64,000 nt of DNA from Mycobacterium sp. MS1601 (lineage in GTDB: Bacteria > Actinomycetota > Actinomycetes > Mycobacteriales > Mycobacteriaceae), in the NCBI RefSeq assembly GCF_001984215.1, contig NZ_CP019420.1:5828001-5892000 (forward strand). The letters are read 5' to 3'. The notes below the pieces were generated by a model. That model worked only from the letters and a program-made list of their open reading frames with translations. It was not told where the DNA came from and did no database searches. Shown piece by piece: positions 43,816-53,605 of this stretch. Numbering within the stretch: position 1 is the stretch's first letter; each line of letters starts with the position of its first letter. The position numbers and the translations under genes are program-made.

Positions 43816-44427
43816 TCAGCTTTCGTCTTGGAGCAGCCGCGCCATCTCGTCGGACTGCTGTTCGGTGAGATTGCCGGACAGTTGCAACAGGTCCCCGACG
43901 ATGGCCTCGGAGATCTGCGGCGCGGACACCACGGTGGACGCGCGGACGAAGGCGATCTGCTTACCGACCTGCGTGGTGGTGTAGTCGGCGAACGCCGACG
44001 CCGACTCGCTGTTCATCGCCACCTGGACGATGTAGCCGTTCGTGATCGGCGACAGCAGCGAGTTCACCCGGACCAGCTGCAGGGCCACCCCCTGCGGGCC
44101 GAGCGTGTACAGGGCGGTGCGGGTGAAGTCACAGAAGCGCACCTCGACAGCGGGGTCCGAGGGGCCCGGCGGCGGACAATTCTCCGGCAGTACACCCTCC
44201 ACGGCGATGACCGGGCGCACCGACAGCGGTTTGATGGTGTACACCGGCGGCGCCGTGGATGTCGGTGTCTGGCCGCCCTGTTCGGAAGCCGCGTCCGAGC
44301 TGAACACCTGCATCAGCAGCGACGCGGCCAGCGGTACCACGACTGCGACACTGCCCAGCAATGCGATGACCGCGATCCAGACCTTCTTCCGCCGGTTGGC
44401 CGCCGCGCGGGCCCGCTCGTCCATCAC
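43816..44427 (-). CDS. single-TM protein with SecD P1-head-like domain
   Basis: A 203-residue protein: a basic N-terminus, one hydrophobic segment (about residues 15-40), a Ser/Thr/Pro linker, and an extracytoplasmic domain. The C-terminal part, from VALQLVRVNSLLSP through VAMNSESASAFADYTTTQVG to VSAPQISEAIVGD, follows the SecD P1-head pattern (V.MN.E....F...T...G...A.V....V.SAP.I...I.G). It lacks the SecD transporter helices. GTG 44427 overlaps the rarD stop, and ATG 44424 is an alternative. It is the last gene of the lspA-rluA-rarD series. Function is unknown; a role near the Sec translocon is conjecture. Confidence 0.75.
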   Translation of the reverse strand: MMDERARAAANRRKKVWIAVIALLGSVAVVVPLAASLLMQVFSSDAASEQGGQTPTSTAPPVYTIKPLSVRPVIAVEGVLPENCPPPGPSDPAVEVRFCDFTRTALYTLGPQGVALQLVRVNSLLSPITNGYIVQVAMNSESASAFADYTTTQVGKQIAFVRASTVVSAPQISEAIVGDLLQLSGNLTEQQSDEMARLLQDES

Positions 44428-45335
44428 CCCAGTTGTGTATCACGTCCGAGCGGCGGATTCCTGCCCCTCCTGGCCCGCAGGATCGCGTCGGTACTGAACA
44501 CCGCCAGCGCCAGCCAGATCAGGGCGAAGCCCGCCCAGCGGGCCGGCGGCATGGGCTCGTGGCCGACCAGGATCCCCCACGACATCTGCATGATCGGCGT
44601 CACGTACATGAGAAGACCGAGGGTGACCAACGACAGGCGCTGCGCCGCGGCGGCGAAGAACAGCAGCGGAATCGCCGTGAGCGCGCCGGAGGCGATGGTC
44701 AGCGCGACGTGCCCGGCACCGGAGCCCAGGAAGTGACCGAGGCCCGCCGACTCGATCACCAGCAGGTAGACGAACGCCGCGGGAGCCACGACGGCCGCCT
44801 CCACGCCGACGCTGACGCGCGGATCGGTGGGCACCACCTTCTTCACGGCGCCGTAGAGACCGAAGGTGAACGCCAGCACCAACGCGATCCACGGTGGCGC
44901 GCCGAACTGCACAGCCAGGGTGACGACCGCGACGACGGCGATGGCCAACGCACACAACTGCGCCTTGTTGAGCTTCTCCCGGAAGAGGACGACCCCCAGA
45001 GCGACGCTCACCAGCGGGTTGATGAAGTAACCCAGCGCGGCGTCCACCACATGCCCGTTGTTGACGGCGTAGATGTAGGTCAGCCAGTTCCCCGAGATCA
45101 GCACCGACGCCAGCACCAACAGCAGCCACGTCCGGCCGCTGATCCGGCGCAGGTCACCGAGCCGGCGAACCACCGCAAGCACGATCACCATGAACAGCAA
45201 CGTCCAGACGATGCGCTGGGCGAGAATCTCGAACGCTCCGGCGGGCTGCAGCAGCGGGAAGAAGGCCGGGAACAACCCCCAGGCACCGTAAGCGCCCAGT
45301 CCGTACAGCAGCCCCGTCGACGGGGAACCGCGCAC
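44424..45335 (-). CDS. rarD: RarD-type EamA/DMT superfamily transporter
   Basis: A 303-residue membrane protein with about ten hydrophobic segments. It starts RGSPSTGLLYGLGAYGAWGL and includes LAQRIVWTLLFMV, NNGHVVDAALGYFINPLVSV and VGVEAAVVAPAAFVYLL, matching the RarD (chloramphenicol-sensitivity) branch of the DMT superfamily. Substrate is unknown. Start is GTG 45335, overlapping the rluA stop by one base (TAGTG). Confidence 0.87.
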   Translation of the reverse strand: MRGSPSTGLLYGLGAYGAWGLFPAFFPLLQPAGAFEILAQRIVWTLLFMVIVLAVVRRLGDLRRISGRTWLLLVLASVLISGNWLTYIYAVNNGHVVDAALGYFINPLVSVALGVVLFREKLNKAQLCALAIAVVAVVTLAVQFGAPPWIALVLAFTFGLYGAVKKVVPTDPRVSVGVEAAVVAPAAFVYLLVIESAGLGHFLGSGAGHVALTIASGALTAIPLLFFAAAAQRLSLVTLGLLMYVTPIMQMSWGILVGHEPMPPARWAGFALIWLALAVFSTDAILRARRGRNPPLGRDTQLG

Positions 45336-46258
45336 TAGTGCGCAGCCAAGACGTCGAGTGCGTGTTGCAGGTCGGCGGGATACGGGCTGGTGATCTCGAC
45401 CCGACGCCCGTCAGCCGGGTGGATGAAGCCCAGCGACCTGGCGTGCAACCATTGCCTTTGCAGCCCAAGACGTTTGGCGATGGTGGGGTCGGCGCCGTAG
45501 GTCAGGTCACCACAGCAGGGGTGATGCAGCGCCGAGAAGTGCACACGGATCTGGTGGGTGCGCCCGGTCTCGAGATGCACGTCGAGCAGGCTGGCGGCCT
45601 GGAACGCCTCGATCGTGTCGTAGTGGGTGATGCTGTGCCTGCCGTCTTCGACAACGGCGAACTTCCAGTCGTGGCCACGGTGGCGCCCGATGGGCGCATC
45701 GATGGTGCCGCTGGACGGATCAGGGTGCCCCTGCACCAGAGCGTGATACCGCTTGTCGACGGTGCGCTCCTTGAACGCCCGCTTCAACACGGTGTAGGCC
45801 CGCTCCGAAAGCGCCACCACCATGACACCCGAGGTGCCGACGTCGAGGCGATGCACGATGCCCTGCCGTTCGTGGATGCCCGACGTGCTGATACGGAACC
45901 CCGCCGCGGCCAGTCCGCCCAACACGGTGGGCCCGTGCCAGCCGACGGTCGCGTGCGCGGCCACCCCCGGGGGTTTGTCGACGGCGACGATGTCGTCATC
46001 GGAGTAGAGGATGGTCATGCCCTCGATCTCCTCGGGCACGTTCTCCACCGGCGGTGGCGCCGCGGGCAGGCTGACTTCCAGCCAGGCACCCGCGCTCAAT
46101 TTGTCCGACTTGGCTGCGGTGGCGCCGTCGAGCACCACGCCGCCACCCTCGGCGATCTCAGCCGCGGCGGTGCGGGACAGGCCGAGCAGCCGCGCCAGGC
46201 CCGCGTCAACGCGCATGCCTGCCAACCCCTCCGGGACGGGCATCGAGCGTTCGGTCAT
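45335..46258 (-). CDS. RluA-family pseudouridine synthase
   Basis: A 307-residue rRNA or tRNA pseudouridine synthase. An N-terminal S4 domain ([20 protein letters not shown]) precedes the catalytic domain, with the Asp nucleophile in [17 protein letters not shown] and the conserved [13 protein letters not shown] block. ATG 46258 overlaps the lspA stop by 4 bp, so longer readings are shadows of lspA. The lspA-rluA pairing is widespread in bacteria. Which uridines it modifies (RluD-like sites in 23S rRNA are likely) is inferred from family only. Confidence 0.92.
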   Translation of the reverse strand: MTERSMPVPEGLAGMRVDAGLARLLGLSRTAAAEIAEGGGVVLDGATAAKSDKLSAGAWLEVSLPAAPPPVENVPEEIEGMTILYSDDDIVAVDKPPGVAAHATVGWHGPTVLGGLAAAGFRISTSGIHERQGIVHRLDVGTSGVMVVALSERAYTVLKRAFKERTVDKRYHALVQGHPDPSSGTIDAPIGRHRGHDWKFAVVEDGRHSITHYDTIEAFQAASLLDVHLETGRTHQIRVHFSALHHPCCGDLTYGADPTIAKRLGLQRQWLHARSLGFIHPADGRRVEITSPYPADLQHALDVLAAH

Positions 46259-46881
46259 GTCTGCGGCTCGGGTTGGGGCTCGGGCTTGCGGCGGCCGACG
46301 GTATCGAAGTCGAAGCCGAACAGCGACAGCACCACCAGCAGGATGGCACCACCCACCACGGCCGGATCGGCGACGTTGAACACCGGCCACCAACCCACGG
46401 ACAGGAAATCGACGACGTGGCCGCGCAGCGGGCCGGGCGAGCGGAAGAACCGGTCCACCAGGTTGCCCAGCGCGCCGCCCAGGATCATTCCCAACCCCAG
46501 TGCCCACCAGGGCGATACCAGCCGCCGGCCCATCCAGATGATGCCGATCACCACACCGGTGGCCACCAGCGTCAGCACCCAGGTGTATCCGGTGGCCATG
46601 GAGAACGCGGCCCCCGAGTTGCGCACCAGAGTCCAGGTCACCGTGTCCCCGATGATCGACACGGGCTGACCGGGAGTCAGGTAGTGCACTGCGGCCACCT
46701 TGGTGACGATGTCGAGCACCCACACCACGGCAGCCACCGACAACAGCAGTTTGAGGCGCTTCCGGGGCTTCGGCTCCTGCACTGCGGGCTGCTCGACGGG
46801 CTCGCTGGGCCCGGCATCGGTGGCGGTGTCCTCGGAAGAACGTGCCCCCGCATCCGAAGGGCCGGATGTTTCGTCAGTCAC
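46255..46881 (-). CDS. lspA: signal peptidase II (lipoprotein)
   Basis: LspA cleaves signal peptides of diacylglyceryl-modified prolipoproteins, the step after Lgt. The 208-residue protein has a polar, acidic N-terminal extension of about 40 residues, four membrane segments, and the two catalytic Asp motifs: LGNLVDRFF and [14 protein letters not shown]. It heads the operon lspA-rluA-rarD and is divergent from ansA across 53 bp. Confidence 0.96.
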   Translation of the reverse strand: MTDETSGPSDAGARSSEDTATDAGPSEPVEQPAVQEPKPRKRLKLLLSVAAVVWVLDIVTKVAAVHYLTPGQPVSIIGDTVTWTLVRNSGAAFSMATGYTWVLTLVATGVVIGIIWMGRRLVSPWWALGLGMILGGALGNLVDRFFRSPGPLRGHVVDFLSVGWWPVFNVADPAVVGGAILLVVLSLFGFDFDTVGRRKPEPQPEPQT

Positions 46882-46934
46882 CCGACCATCATCCCCTAAC
46901 CGCAGCAGCCGCCATCATCAGGCATGATCGGCGC

Positions 46935-47867
46935 ATGCCGCGCCTGATCGTGATCGCCACCGGTGGCACGATTGCCACCAGCACCGATACCGACGGAGTC
47001 AAGCGGCCCACCCGCAGCGGCAGCGACCTGTTGACCTCGGTGTCGCCCACGATTGCCGTCGACACCGTCGAGCTGATGTCGGTGGACAGCTCGATGCTGG
47101 GCCCCAGCGACTGGGATGTGATGTCGGACGCGGTGACCGCCGCGGTGGCCGGAGGCGCGGACGGGGTGGTGATCACCCACGGCACCGACACCATGGAGGA
47201 GACGGCGCTGTGGCTGGAGCTGACGTATGACGGCCCGGTCCCGGTGGTGTTGACCGGTGCCCAACGCAGTTCCGATGCCCCCGACGCCGACGGGCCGGGC
47301 AACCTTCGGGACGCCCTGGCGGTGGCCAGCAGCCCGACCGTTGCCGGAGTGACTGTCTGTTTCGCCGGAAAAGTGTTGCACCCTTTGGGTTTACAGAAGG
47401 TTGCCACCGCGGATCTCAGTGGGTTCACCGGCCCGCTGGTGGGCACCGTGTCGGCCGACGGAGTGCAGGTCGGTGAGAAAGAGCGCGCGTTTGTGGGCAG
47501 GTTGCGCGCATCGAGGTCGCCCCGGGTGGATGTGGTGCCGGTGTACGCCGGCGCCGACGCAGTGGCAATGGACGCTTTCGTGGCAGCGGGAGCGCGGGGG
47601 CTGGTACTGGAGGCGCTGGGCTCGGGCAACGCCGGCGCCGCCGTGATCGATGGGGTGGCCAGGCACTGCGCCGCCGGGGTGACGGTGCTGGTGTCCACCC
47701 GGGTGCCGGGCGGACGGGTCAGTCCCGGGTACGGACCCGGCGCAGCGCTGGTGGACGCCGGAGCCCTGGTGGTGCCCAGACTGCGCCCACCGCAGGCCCG
47801 GGTGCTGCTGATGGCCGCACTGGCTGCGGGACTACCGCCCGCCGAGATCGTCGCCCGGCTCGGCTGA
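46935..47867 (+). CDS. ansA: L-asparaginase
   Basis: A type I/II asparaginase releasing ammonia from asparagine. The 310-residue protein has the catalytic Thr in [13 protein letters not shown] (Thr12) and the second motif [18 protein letters not shown]. No signal peptide is seen from ATG 46935, so it should be cytosolic. The 3' end overlaps dinB by 36 bp in convergent orientation, the same arrangement as ansA/dinX in M. tuberculosis. Confidence 0.93.
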   Translation: MPRLIVIATGGTIATSTDTDGVKRPTRSGSDLLTSVSPTIAVDTVELMSVDSSMLGPSDWDVMSDAVTAAVAGGADGVVITHGTDTMEETALWLELTYDGPVPVVLTGAQRSSDAPDADGPGNLRDALAVASSPTVAGVTVCFAGKVLHPLGLQKVATADLSGFTGPLVGTVSADGVQVGEKERAFVGRLRASRSPRVDVVPVYAGADAVAMDAFVAAGARGLVLEALGSGNAGAAVIDGVARHCAAGVTVLVSTRVPGGRVSPGYGPGAALVDAGALVVPRLRPPQARVLLMAALAAGLPPAEIVARLG

Positions 47868-49214
47868 GCTCTCCAGATCGTCGACGAAATCTGGCCAGTC
47901 CAGGCTGTCGACAGGATTGGCGCGGGTGATGTCGGCGGTGTCGACGGGAAACGTCCGCGCGATTCCGGGGCCGCCGGCGCGGGTCTCGAACCGGATCGTC
48001 ATCACCCCGTGGCCCGCGCCCTGAATCCAGCCGTGTCCCCATTCGGTGTGGCGAACGTCGTCGCCGATGCGCCATCCGCCGATGTCGGGGCTGGCCACCG
48101 GAACCCGGGCCGCCTCCCCGACCGTGATCTCCTGCGGCTGCCCTTGATCCAGATCCGGGAACAGCGACTCCTGGCGGACGTCGGACAAGCCGGAGAAGCC
48201 CACCCCGAGCAGCCGGACCGGACCTATCTCAACTGGATCGAGAAGCAGCTTGCGAGCGGTGGCGGCCAGCGTGGACGCCTCGGCGGTGGCGTACGGCAGG
48301 GTGGCCGAGCGGGTGAGCGTGGACATATCCGACTTCTTCAGCTTGACCGTGACCGTCCGGGCGCCGCGGCCGTCCCGCAGCAACCGCTTGTGGGCATGCT
48401 CGGCGATGGGCCCGGCCGCCTCCCGCAGCTGCTCGAGGGTGGTGAGGTCGGCGGCGAAGGTGGACTCGGCGCTGATCTGTTTGGCCTCGGCCCGCTCCGC
48501 GACCGGCCGGTCATCGATACCGCGGGCCAGCCGGTGCAGCGCCGGACCGACGGTGGCGCCCAGGATGCTGGCCACCTCCGACTCGGCAAGCGCCGCGAAC
48601 TGCCCGACGGTCTCGATGCCGAGGCGGTGCAGTTTGTCCTCGGCCACCGGGCCGATTCCCCACAGCCGTCGCACCGGTAACCCGTCGAGCAGCAGGGGTT
48701 CCTCGTCGCGGCGCACCACCCGGATGCCGTCGGGTTTGGCCAGTCCGGAGGCGATCTTGGCGATCTGTTTTCCCGAGCCGGCGCCCACCGACGCCACCAG
48801 GCCGGTTTCCTCGCGCACCCGGGTGCGCAGCTGCTCACAGAAGGCGTCGACGTCGGCGGCAGTAGCACCGGCCAGCTCGACCGGCTCGCCGAACGCCTCA
48901 TCGAAGGACAACTGTTCCAGAACCGGGACCACTGCACGGATGGTCTGGAACACCCGCCTGCTGGCCAGTCCGTAGACCACACCGCGGGGCGGCAGCACCA
49001 CGGCGTGGGATCCGACCAGGCGCCGCGCCTGGTGCATCGGCATCGCCGACCGGGCGCCGAACACCCGGGCCTCGTAACTGGCGCCCGCCACCACACCCCG
49101 CCCGCCCAGCCCGCCGACCAGCACGGGACGACCCTGCAGGGTGGGTCGGGTGAGTTGCTCGACGGAGGCGAAGAACGCGTCCATGTCCAGGTGCAGCACC
49201 CACCTGTCACTCAC
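47832..49214 (-). CDS. dinB: DNA polymerase IV (Y family, DinX/DinB1-like)
   Basis: A translesion polymerase of 460 residues. Palm motifs [17 protein letters not shown] and QLSFDEAF supply the metal-binding acidic residues, followed by the HhH region ([20 protein letters not shown]) and the little-finger domain. After the expected end ([12 protein letters not shown]) there is a further C-terminal domain of about 75 residues including [18 protein letters not shown], typical of mycobacterial DinB1. The start is GTG 49214, directly followed by [11 protein letters not shown]. Confidence 0.94.
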   Translation of the reverse strand: MSDRWVLHLDMDAFFASVEQLTRPTLQGRPVLVGGLGGRGVVAGASYEARVFGARSAMPMHQARRLVGSHAVVLPPRGVVYGLASRRVFQTIRAVVPVLEQLSFDEAFGEPVELAGATAADVDAFCEQLRTRVREETGLVASVGAGSGKQIAKIASGLAKPDGIRVVRRDEEPLLLDGLPVRRLWGIGPVAEDKLHRLGIETVGQFAALAESEVASILGATVGPALHRLARGIDDRPVAERAEAKQISAESTFAADLTTLEQLREAAGPIAEHAHKRLLRDGRGARTVTVKLKKSDMSTLTRSATLPYATAEASTLAATARKLLLDPVEIGPVRLLGVGFSGLSDVRQESLFPDLDQGQPQEITVGEAARVPVASPDIGGWRIGDDVRHTEWGHGWIQGAGHGVMTIRFETRAGGPGIARTFPVDTADITRANPVDSLDWPDFVDDLESSAEPGDDLGGR

Positions 49215-49244
49215 GAGTGATGATCGTAGGCGCGCACACCGACG

Positions 49245-50747
49245 TCAACGCTGACAGATCTCCCGGACAGTCGGATAGATGGTCAAGTAGCGCTTGTAGA
49301 GCTCGTCGTACTGCTGGGACACCTCGGGCTGCGGGGCGATGGATTTGACGGTGCGCGTCATCGCGGCGGCGGCGGCCCGCAGGTCGGTGTGGATGCCCGC
49401 CGCACAGCTGGCCATCATGGCCGCGCCCAGGGCGGTGGTCTCCGATTCGGCGCAGATGTCGACCTGCATGCCGGTGACGTCGGCGATGATCTGCGACCAC
49501 AACGGGCTGCGGGAGCCACCACCGGTGGCCAGGAACCGCCGCACCGGTATGCCGGTGTCCGCCACCATGCCTTCGACCTGCAGGCGCACCTCGAAGGCAG
49601 ACCCCTCCAGGATCGAGCGGTAGAAGTGGGCGCCGGTGTGGATGCCCGACCAGCCGAGGACGGTTCCTCGGGCATTGCCCTCCCAGTACGGGGTCTGCGA
49701 GCCGTTCCAGTACGGAACGGTGAACAGGCCGTCGCTGCCCGGCGGCACCGACAGCGCACCCGCCTCGAGGTCCTTCTCCCGCGCCGCACAGGACGGGTCA
49801 GCCCCCTGGGCCAACAACGCCGGCGCGAAGGTGTCGACGAACCATGTGATGAGGTAAGCGCCCGAGAGCGTGAACGCCTCGAGCAGGAATCCCTGTCCGG
49901 CGCCGTCGAGCACCGTGCGGTACTTGCGTGACCAGCGGTACTCCGGGGAGACGTAGCCGGCGACCAGCGCGGTACCGACATTGAGGTACATGGTGTCGGC
50001 ATCGGAGACACCGGTGCCCAGGGCTGCGCACTGGCCGTCGCCGGCGGCGGCGATCACCGGAGTCCCCGGTGTCAGGCCCAACTGTTCGGCGACGGCGCCC
50101 TCGACGGCGCCGATGACCGTGCCGGGGGTGGCGATCTCCGGGAGTTGGGCGATGTCGACACCGGCGATCTCACACAGCGTCGGCGACCACTCCCGTGATG
50201 CCAGGTCCATCAGGCCCAGCGAGTCGCCGCTGGAGGCGCTGGTCACCCACCGCCCGGTCAGCCGCCAATGCAGGTAGGCGGCCACGTCGGCGATGCACGT
50301 CGCCGAGCGGAGCATGTCGGATTCGTGTTCCTTGAGCCAGGCCAGCTTGAAGATGGCCGGAGTGATGTCCGGGACACGACCGGAGATCCGGTGGGTTTCA
50401 TCGGAGCCCAACTCCTCGACCTGCGGGATGGACCGGTTGTCGGCCCACACGATCGCCGGTCGCAGCGGCTCGCCGTGGGCGTCGACGCAGACGAACGTCT
50501 CACGCTGGTGGGTGACGGTCACCGCGGCCACCCGGCTGGGTTCGACGCTCGCCATGGCCTGGCTGATGACCGAGCTGGTGGTGCGCCACCAGTCATGGGC
50601 GTTCTGCTCGTGGCGGCCCTCCGGAGTCTTGGCCATGGTGAACGTGGCCCGGCCCGAGCTCAGTGAGCGGCCGTCGGGTCCGAACACCACCGCTTTGGCG
50701 CCGCTGGTCGAACAGTCGACAGCCAGCACCAGATCGCGATCGGCCAT
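49245..50747 (-). CDS. FGGY-family carbohydrate kinase (xylulokinase-like)
   Basis: A 500-residue sugar kinase with the two-domain FGGY architecture: VLAVDCSTSGAKAVVFG at the N-terminus, IVWADNRS, IAAAGDGQCAALGTG, and the FGGY signature region LATGGGSRSPLWSQIIADVT in the C-terminal lobe. ATG 50747 follows GAGGAGGAG. It is divergent from the class II aldolase gene. Likely substrates are ketopentoses, ketotetroses or alditols that the nearby dehydrogenase oxidises, but specificity cannot be assigned. The promoter region contains the shared phased half-sites of this cluster. Confidence 0.88.
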   Translation of the reverse strand: MADRDLVLAVDCSTSGAKAVVFGPDGRSLSSGRATFTMAKTPEGRHEQNAHDWWRTTSSVISQAMASVEPSRVAAVTVTHQRETFVCVDAHGEPLRPAIVWADNRSIPQVEELGSDETHRISGRVPDITPAIFKLAWLKEHESDMLRSATCIADVAAYLHWRLTGRWVTSASSGDSLGLMDLASREWSPTLCEIAGVDIAQLPEIATPGTVIGAVEGAVAEQLGLTPGTPVIAAAGDGQCAALGTGVSDADTMYLNVGTALVAGYVSPEYRWSRKYRTVLDGAGQGFLLEAFTLSGAYLITWFVDTFAPALLAQGADPSCAAREKDLEAGALSVPPGSDGLFTVPYWNGSQTPYWEGNARGTVLGWSGIHTGAHFYRSILEGSAFEVRLQVEGMVADTGIPVRRFLATGGGSRSPLWSQIIADVTGMQVDICAESETTALGAAMMASCAAGIHTDLRAAAAAMTRTVKSIAPQPEVSQQYDELYKRYLTIYPTVREICQR

Positions 50748-50794
50748 CGGCGCGCTCCTCCTCGTGACAGTTTGACAGAGTGACCCATGCAACA

Positions 50795-50821
50795 GTGTTA
50801 GTTATAACATGCATTGTGTTA
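50795..50821. promoter_or_regulatory. candidate DeoR-type operator, kinase/aldolase intergenic
   Basis: GTGTTA (50795-50800), a 4-base gap, TAACAT (50805-50810), a 5-base gap, GTGTTA (50816-50821). Alternating inverted half-sites spaced about one helical turn apart match those at 51593-51618 and 53606-53642. It lies in the 143-bp divergent region between the FGGY kinase and the aldolase. The DeoR-type protein at 52780 is the natural candidate to bind it. Confidence 0.5.
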
Positions 50822-50890
50822 GATAAGTGCCCAGACATCTCCACGGAGCCGCACGCCGCGGCCCGTTGTCTCTCGACGAAAGGCCCCACC

Positions 50891-51547
50891 GTGACACCCG
50901 CTGTAACCAACCTAGACTCGGCCCGCGCCGAGGTGGTCAAGTACGCCAACCGACTGACCTCCGACGGACTGGTGGTGGGCACCTCCGGCAACATCTCACT
51001 GCGGGTGGACGACCTGATCGCGGTGACACCCTCGGGCGTCGACTACGCCACCATGCGCCCCGAAGACGTCCCCGTGGTGCGACTCGACGGCACCGTCGTA
51101 GACGGCGAGCTCAAGCCCACCAGCGAGCTGCCGATGCATCTGCGCTGCTACTCCGACTTCGACGCCACCGCCGTTGTGCACACACATTCGGCTGCGGCGA
51201 CGGCCCTTTCGCTGCTGCGTGACGCGGTTCCGCTGGTGCACTACCAGCTGGCCATGTTCGGCGGCCAGGTGAAGGTGGCGCCCTACCGCACCTACGGCAC
51301 CCCCGAACTGGCCGACGCCATGGCGGCCGCCCTGCACGAGCGCAGCGCCACCATCTTGGCCAACCACGGCACCATCGCGTTCTCCCACTCACTGGGACAC
51401 GCCTTCGACAAAGTGAGCCAGCTGGAGTGGCTGTGCGACGTGTGGCTGCGCGCCTCCGCGGTGGGCACCCCGCGCGAGATCAGCCCCGAGGAGCTGGATC
51501 TGGTGGTCGCGAAGTTCGGCACCTACGGACAACCCAAGCCCGCGTGA
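50891..51547 (+). CDS. class II aldolase/epimerase family protein
   Basis: A 218-residue zinc enzyme of the FucA/AraD family. Motifs: VGTSGNISLRV, VTPSGVDY, the catalytic-Glu region KPTSELPMHLRCY, the zinc ligands in [14 protein letters not shown], and a third His in ILANHGTIAFSH. The fold either cleaves ketose phosphates or epimerises ribulose-5-phosphate; the adjacent kinase would supply a phosphorylated ketose. I start it at GTG 50891, with AAAGG upstream; longer readings enter the operator region. Confidence 0.88.
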   Translation: MTPAVTNLDSARAEVVKYANRLTSDGLVVGTSGNISLRVDDLIAVTPSGVDYATMRPEDVPVVRLDGTVVDGELKPTSELPMHLRCYSDFDATAVVHTHSAAATALSLLRDAVPLVHYQLAMFGGQVKVAPYRTYGTPELADAMAAALHERSATILANHGTIAFSHSLGHAFDKVSQLEWLCDVWLRASAVGTPREISPEELDLVVAKFGTYGQPKPA

Positions 51548-51566
51548 CCGTGACCACAGGGCGATC

Positions 51567-51594
51567 TTGACTTGATATAAATCACGGCTAGCAT
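51567..51594 (+). promoter_or_regulatory. sigma-A-like promoter of the binding-protein gene
   Basis: TTGACT (51567-51572) and TAGCAT (51589-51594) are separated by 16 bases, a good -35/-10 pair. The predicted start of transcription, near 51601, falls inside the inverted repeats at 51593-51618, so a protein bound there should repress. Confidence 0.55.
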
Positions 51595-51618
51595 GTGATT
51601 TCTCACATCACAATGTGA
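51593..51618. promoter_or_regulatory. candidate DeoR-type operator of the binding-protein gene
   Basis: ATGTGA (51593-51598), TTTC, TCACAT (51603-51608), CACA, ATGTGA (51613-51618): three perfectly related half-sites in alternating orientation, each 10 bp apart. It overlaps the predicted -10 and transcription start. It resembles a CRP site (TGTGA...TCACA) but the gap is 4 rather than 6 bases, and it fits the pattern of the two other operators in this cluster better. Confidence 0.55.
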
Positions 51619-51643
51619 AGATGCTCAGTCGCGAAGGGAAGAG

Positions 51644-52684
51644 ATGACACTTTTGAAGACGCGATCGGTGAAGCTCGCGGCACTGGCCGGCACCGCAGTC
51701 GTGACCATGGCACTGACCGCCTGCGGGGCGGGTGACACCAGCGCCGACAGCGACCGCAAGACCATCGGCGTGACGGTCTACGACATGAGTTCGTTCATCA
51801 CCGCGGGCCAGTCAGGGATGGAGACCTACGCCGCGGCCAACGACATCGAACTGGTGTGGAAGTCCGCAGGCGGCGACGTCGCCACGCAGGCCGACCAGGT
51901 GGATCAGTACATCAACCAGGGTGTCGACGCCATCATCATCGTTCCGGTGCAGGCGGACTCGCTGGGACCGCAGATCACCTCGGCCAACAACGCGGGCGTC
52001 CCGGTGCTGGCCGTCAACGCCGCGCTGTCCGACAGCAGCGGCCTGGCGGCCACCGTGCTGCCCGATGACGTCGCGGCCGGCAAGCAGCAGATGGAACAGA
52101 TGGTCGAACACCTCGGCGGCCAGGGCAACATCGTGATCCTGCAGACCAAACTCGGCTCGTCGTACGAAATCGACCGCACCGCAGGCAACAAGGAAGTCCT
52201 GGCAGCCAACCCCGGCATCAACGTGCTGGCGATGGACACCGGCGACAACACGCGCGACATCGCGGTGAACAAGATGCGCAACTGGATCACCGCATTCGGC
52301 CCCGAGATCGACGGCATCGTCGCCCAGAACGACGACATGGGCCTCGGCGCGCTGCAGGCCATCAAGGAATCCGGCCTCAACATCCCGATCGTCGGCATCG
52401 ACGGTATCGAGGACGGCCTCAACGCCGTCAAGTCCGGCGACTTCATCGGCACGTCGTTGCAGCACGGCACCATCGAACTGGCCGACGGCCTGGCGGTGGC
52501 CAAGCGGGTGGCCGACGGTGAGGACATGTCGCGGGAGTTCATCTACACCATGCCCCCGGTGGACTCGAGCAACATCGACGAGGTGCTCAAGAACGTCGTC
52601 ACCGACCGGCAGGCGCTGCTGGACCGGCTACCCGAGGTGATCGACAAGAACATCGAAACCGGCGACATGGCCAACGAGAACTAG
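51644..52684 (+). CDS. sugar ABC transporter substrate-binding lipoprotein
   Basis: A 346-residue periplasmic-binding-protein type I (ribose/galactose class). A signal peptide ends in the lipobox LTAC with Cys27, so Lgt and LspA should process it. The mature part includes [39 protein letters not shown] and the hinge-proximal [17 protein letters not shown] 51644 follows AAGGGAAGAG. No permease or ATPase gene is adjacent. It could feed a transporter encoded elsewhere or act only as a sensor or binding protein. Confidence 0.88.
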   Translation: MTLLKTRSVKLAALAGTAVVTMALTACGAGDTSADSDRKTIGVTVYDMSSFITAGQSGMETYAAANDIELVWKSAGGDVATQADQVDQYINQGVDAIIIVPVQADSLGPQITSANNAGVPVLAVNAALSDSSGLAATVLPDDVAAGKQQMEQMVEHLGGQGNIVILQTKLGSSYEIDRTAGNKEVLAANPGINVLAMDTGDNTRDIAVNKMRNWITAFGPEIDGIVAQNDDMGLGALQAIKESGLNIPIVGIDGIEDGLNAVKSGDFIGTSLQHGTIELADGLAVAKRVADGEDMSREFIYTMPPVDSSNIDEVLKNVVTDRQALLDRLPEVIDKNIETGDMANEN

Positions 52685-52711
52685 CCGGGTCGACGAGGCG
52701 GCGACGAAGGA

Positions 52712-52730
52712 GCCGGGTGGGGGGCCCGGC
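52712..52730 (+). terminator. weak hairpin after the binding-protein gene
   Basis: GCCGGG (52712-52717) can pair with CCCGGC (52725-52730) around a 7-base G-rich loop, 28 bp after the stop. No T-tract follows. It may attenuate read-through into the regulator gene, but in GC-rich DNA such hairpins arise by chance. Confidence 0.3.
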
Positions 52731-52779
52731 CACAAAGATCTAGAGTCGGACGGCAGTCGAGCCGGTCGGGAGGAAAGTC

Positions 52780-53583
52780 ATGAACAGCCCGGGTCAGAAC
52801 GGCAAGGCGGCAGCGCGCCAGGAGGAGCGCCACCGCCTTGTCACCGAGGCCGTGATGGCAGCAGGGTCCGTTGCCATCGAGGACCTGGCGCGGATGTTCG
52901 ACGTCAGCGTGATGACCATTCACCGTGATCTCGACCGGCTCGAAACCCAGAACGTCCTGCGGAAGTCCCGCGGCGTCGCCACGGCCCTGCCGTCGAGCAC
53001 CGTGGAATCCAATGATGCTTACCGGCGCAGCCAGCAACGCGACGAGAAACGCGCACTCGCGTCGGCGGCGCTGGAGTTCATCCAGCCTGGCCACACCGTG
53101 ATGCTGGATGATTCGACCACTGTGCTACCGCTGCTGGACATGCTGACCACCAAGGCTCCACTGACCGTGGCCAGCAACAGCCTCAGCGTCATCAACGGCC
53201 TGGTGGCCGCCGAGGAGGTGGAACTCGTCCAGCTCGGCGGCGAGTTCCGCGCCTGGTGCAACGCATTCATGGGGCAGATGACGCTGGACTCCATCGCGGC
53301 TCTGCATGCCGACGTGCTGATCATGTCGACCTCGGCAGTGACGGGCAACGCCTGCTATCACCAGCGTCAGGACACCATTTCGGTGAAGCGGGCGCTGATC
53401 GCGGCGGCCGAGTCCCGGGTGCTGGTGGTCGACCACACCAAGTTCGAGCGGCGTGCACTGTTCAAACTGTGTGCGCTGTCCGACTTCGACCACATCGTGG
53501 TCGATTCCGCGACGCCGGAGTCCACGATCGACGGGCTGCGCCAGCAACACGGCAGCGTCACCGTGGCACCGGGCGCGAATTGA
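52780..53583 (+). CDS. DeoR/GlpR-family transcriptional regulator
   Basis: A 267-residue regulator. The N-terminal winged HTH spans about residues 18-75 (IEDLARMFDVSVMTIHRDLD, then VLRKSRGVA). The C-terminal DeoR effector domain has the sugar-phosphate isomerase-like fold (MLDDSTTVLPLLDML, LTVASNSLSVINGL) and the conserved KRALIAAAESRVLVVDHTKF segment. Such proteins usually sense a phosphorylated sugar. Position in the kinase/aldolase/dehydrogenase cluster and the three shared operators make it the likely local repressor. Confidence 0.88.
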   Translation: MNSPGQNGKAAARQEERHRLVTEAVMAAGSVAIEDLARMFDVSVMTIHRDLDRLETQNVLRKSRGVATALPSSTVESNDAYRRSQQRDEKRALASAALEFIQPGHTVMLDDSTTVLPLLDMLTTKAPLTVASNSLSVINGLVAAEEVELVQLGGEFRAWCNAFMGQMTLDSIAALHADVLIMSTSAVTGNACYHQRQDTISVKRALIAAAESRVLVVDHTKFERRALFKLCALSDFDHIVVDSATPESTIDGLRQQHGSVTVAPGAN

Positions 53584-53605
53584 CGCTGGGATGGCATGAT
53601 CCAAT

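Noticed and set aside
40325..43984. Long plus-strand open frames opposite dnaE1
   Set aside because: They are codon-bias shadows of a highly conserved polymerase gene.
51593..51618. CRP/cAMP-receptor site
   Set aside because: The half-sites resemble TGTGA/TCACA, but the spacing is 4 rather than 6 and the pattern recurs with TGTTA variants elsewhere in the cluster, fitting a dedicated regulator better.
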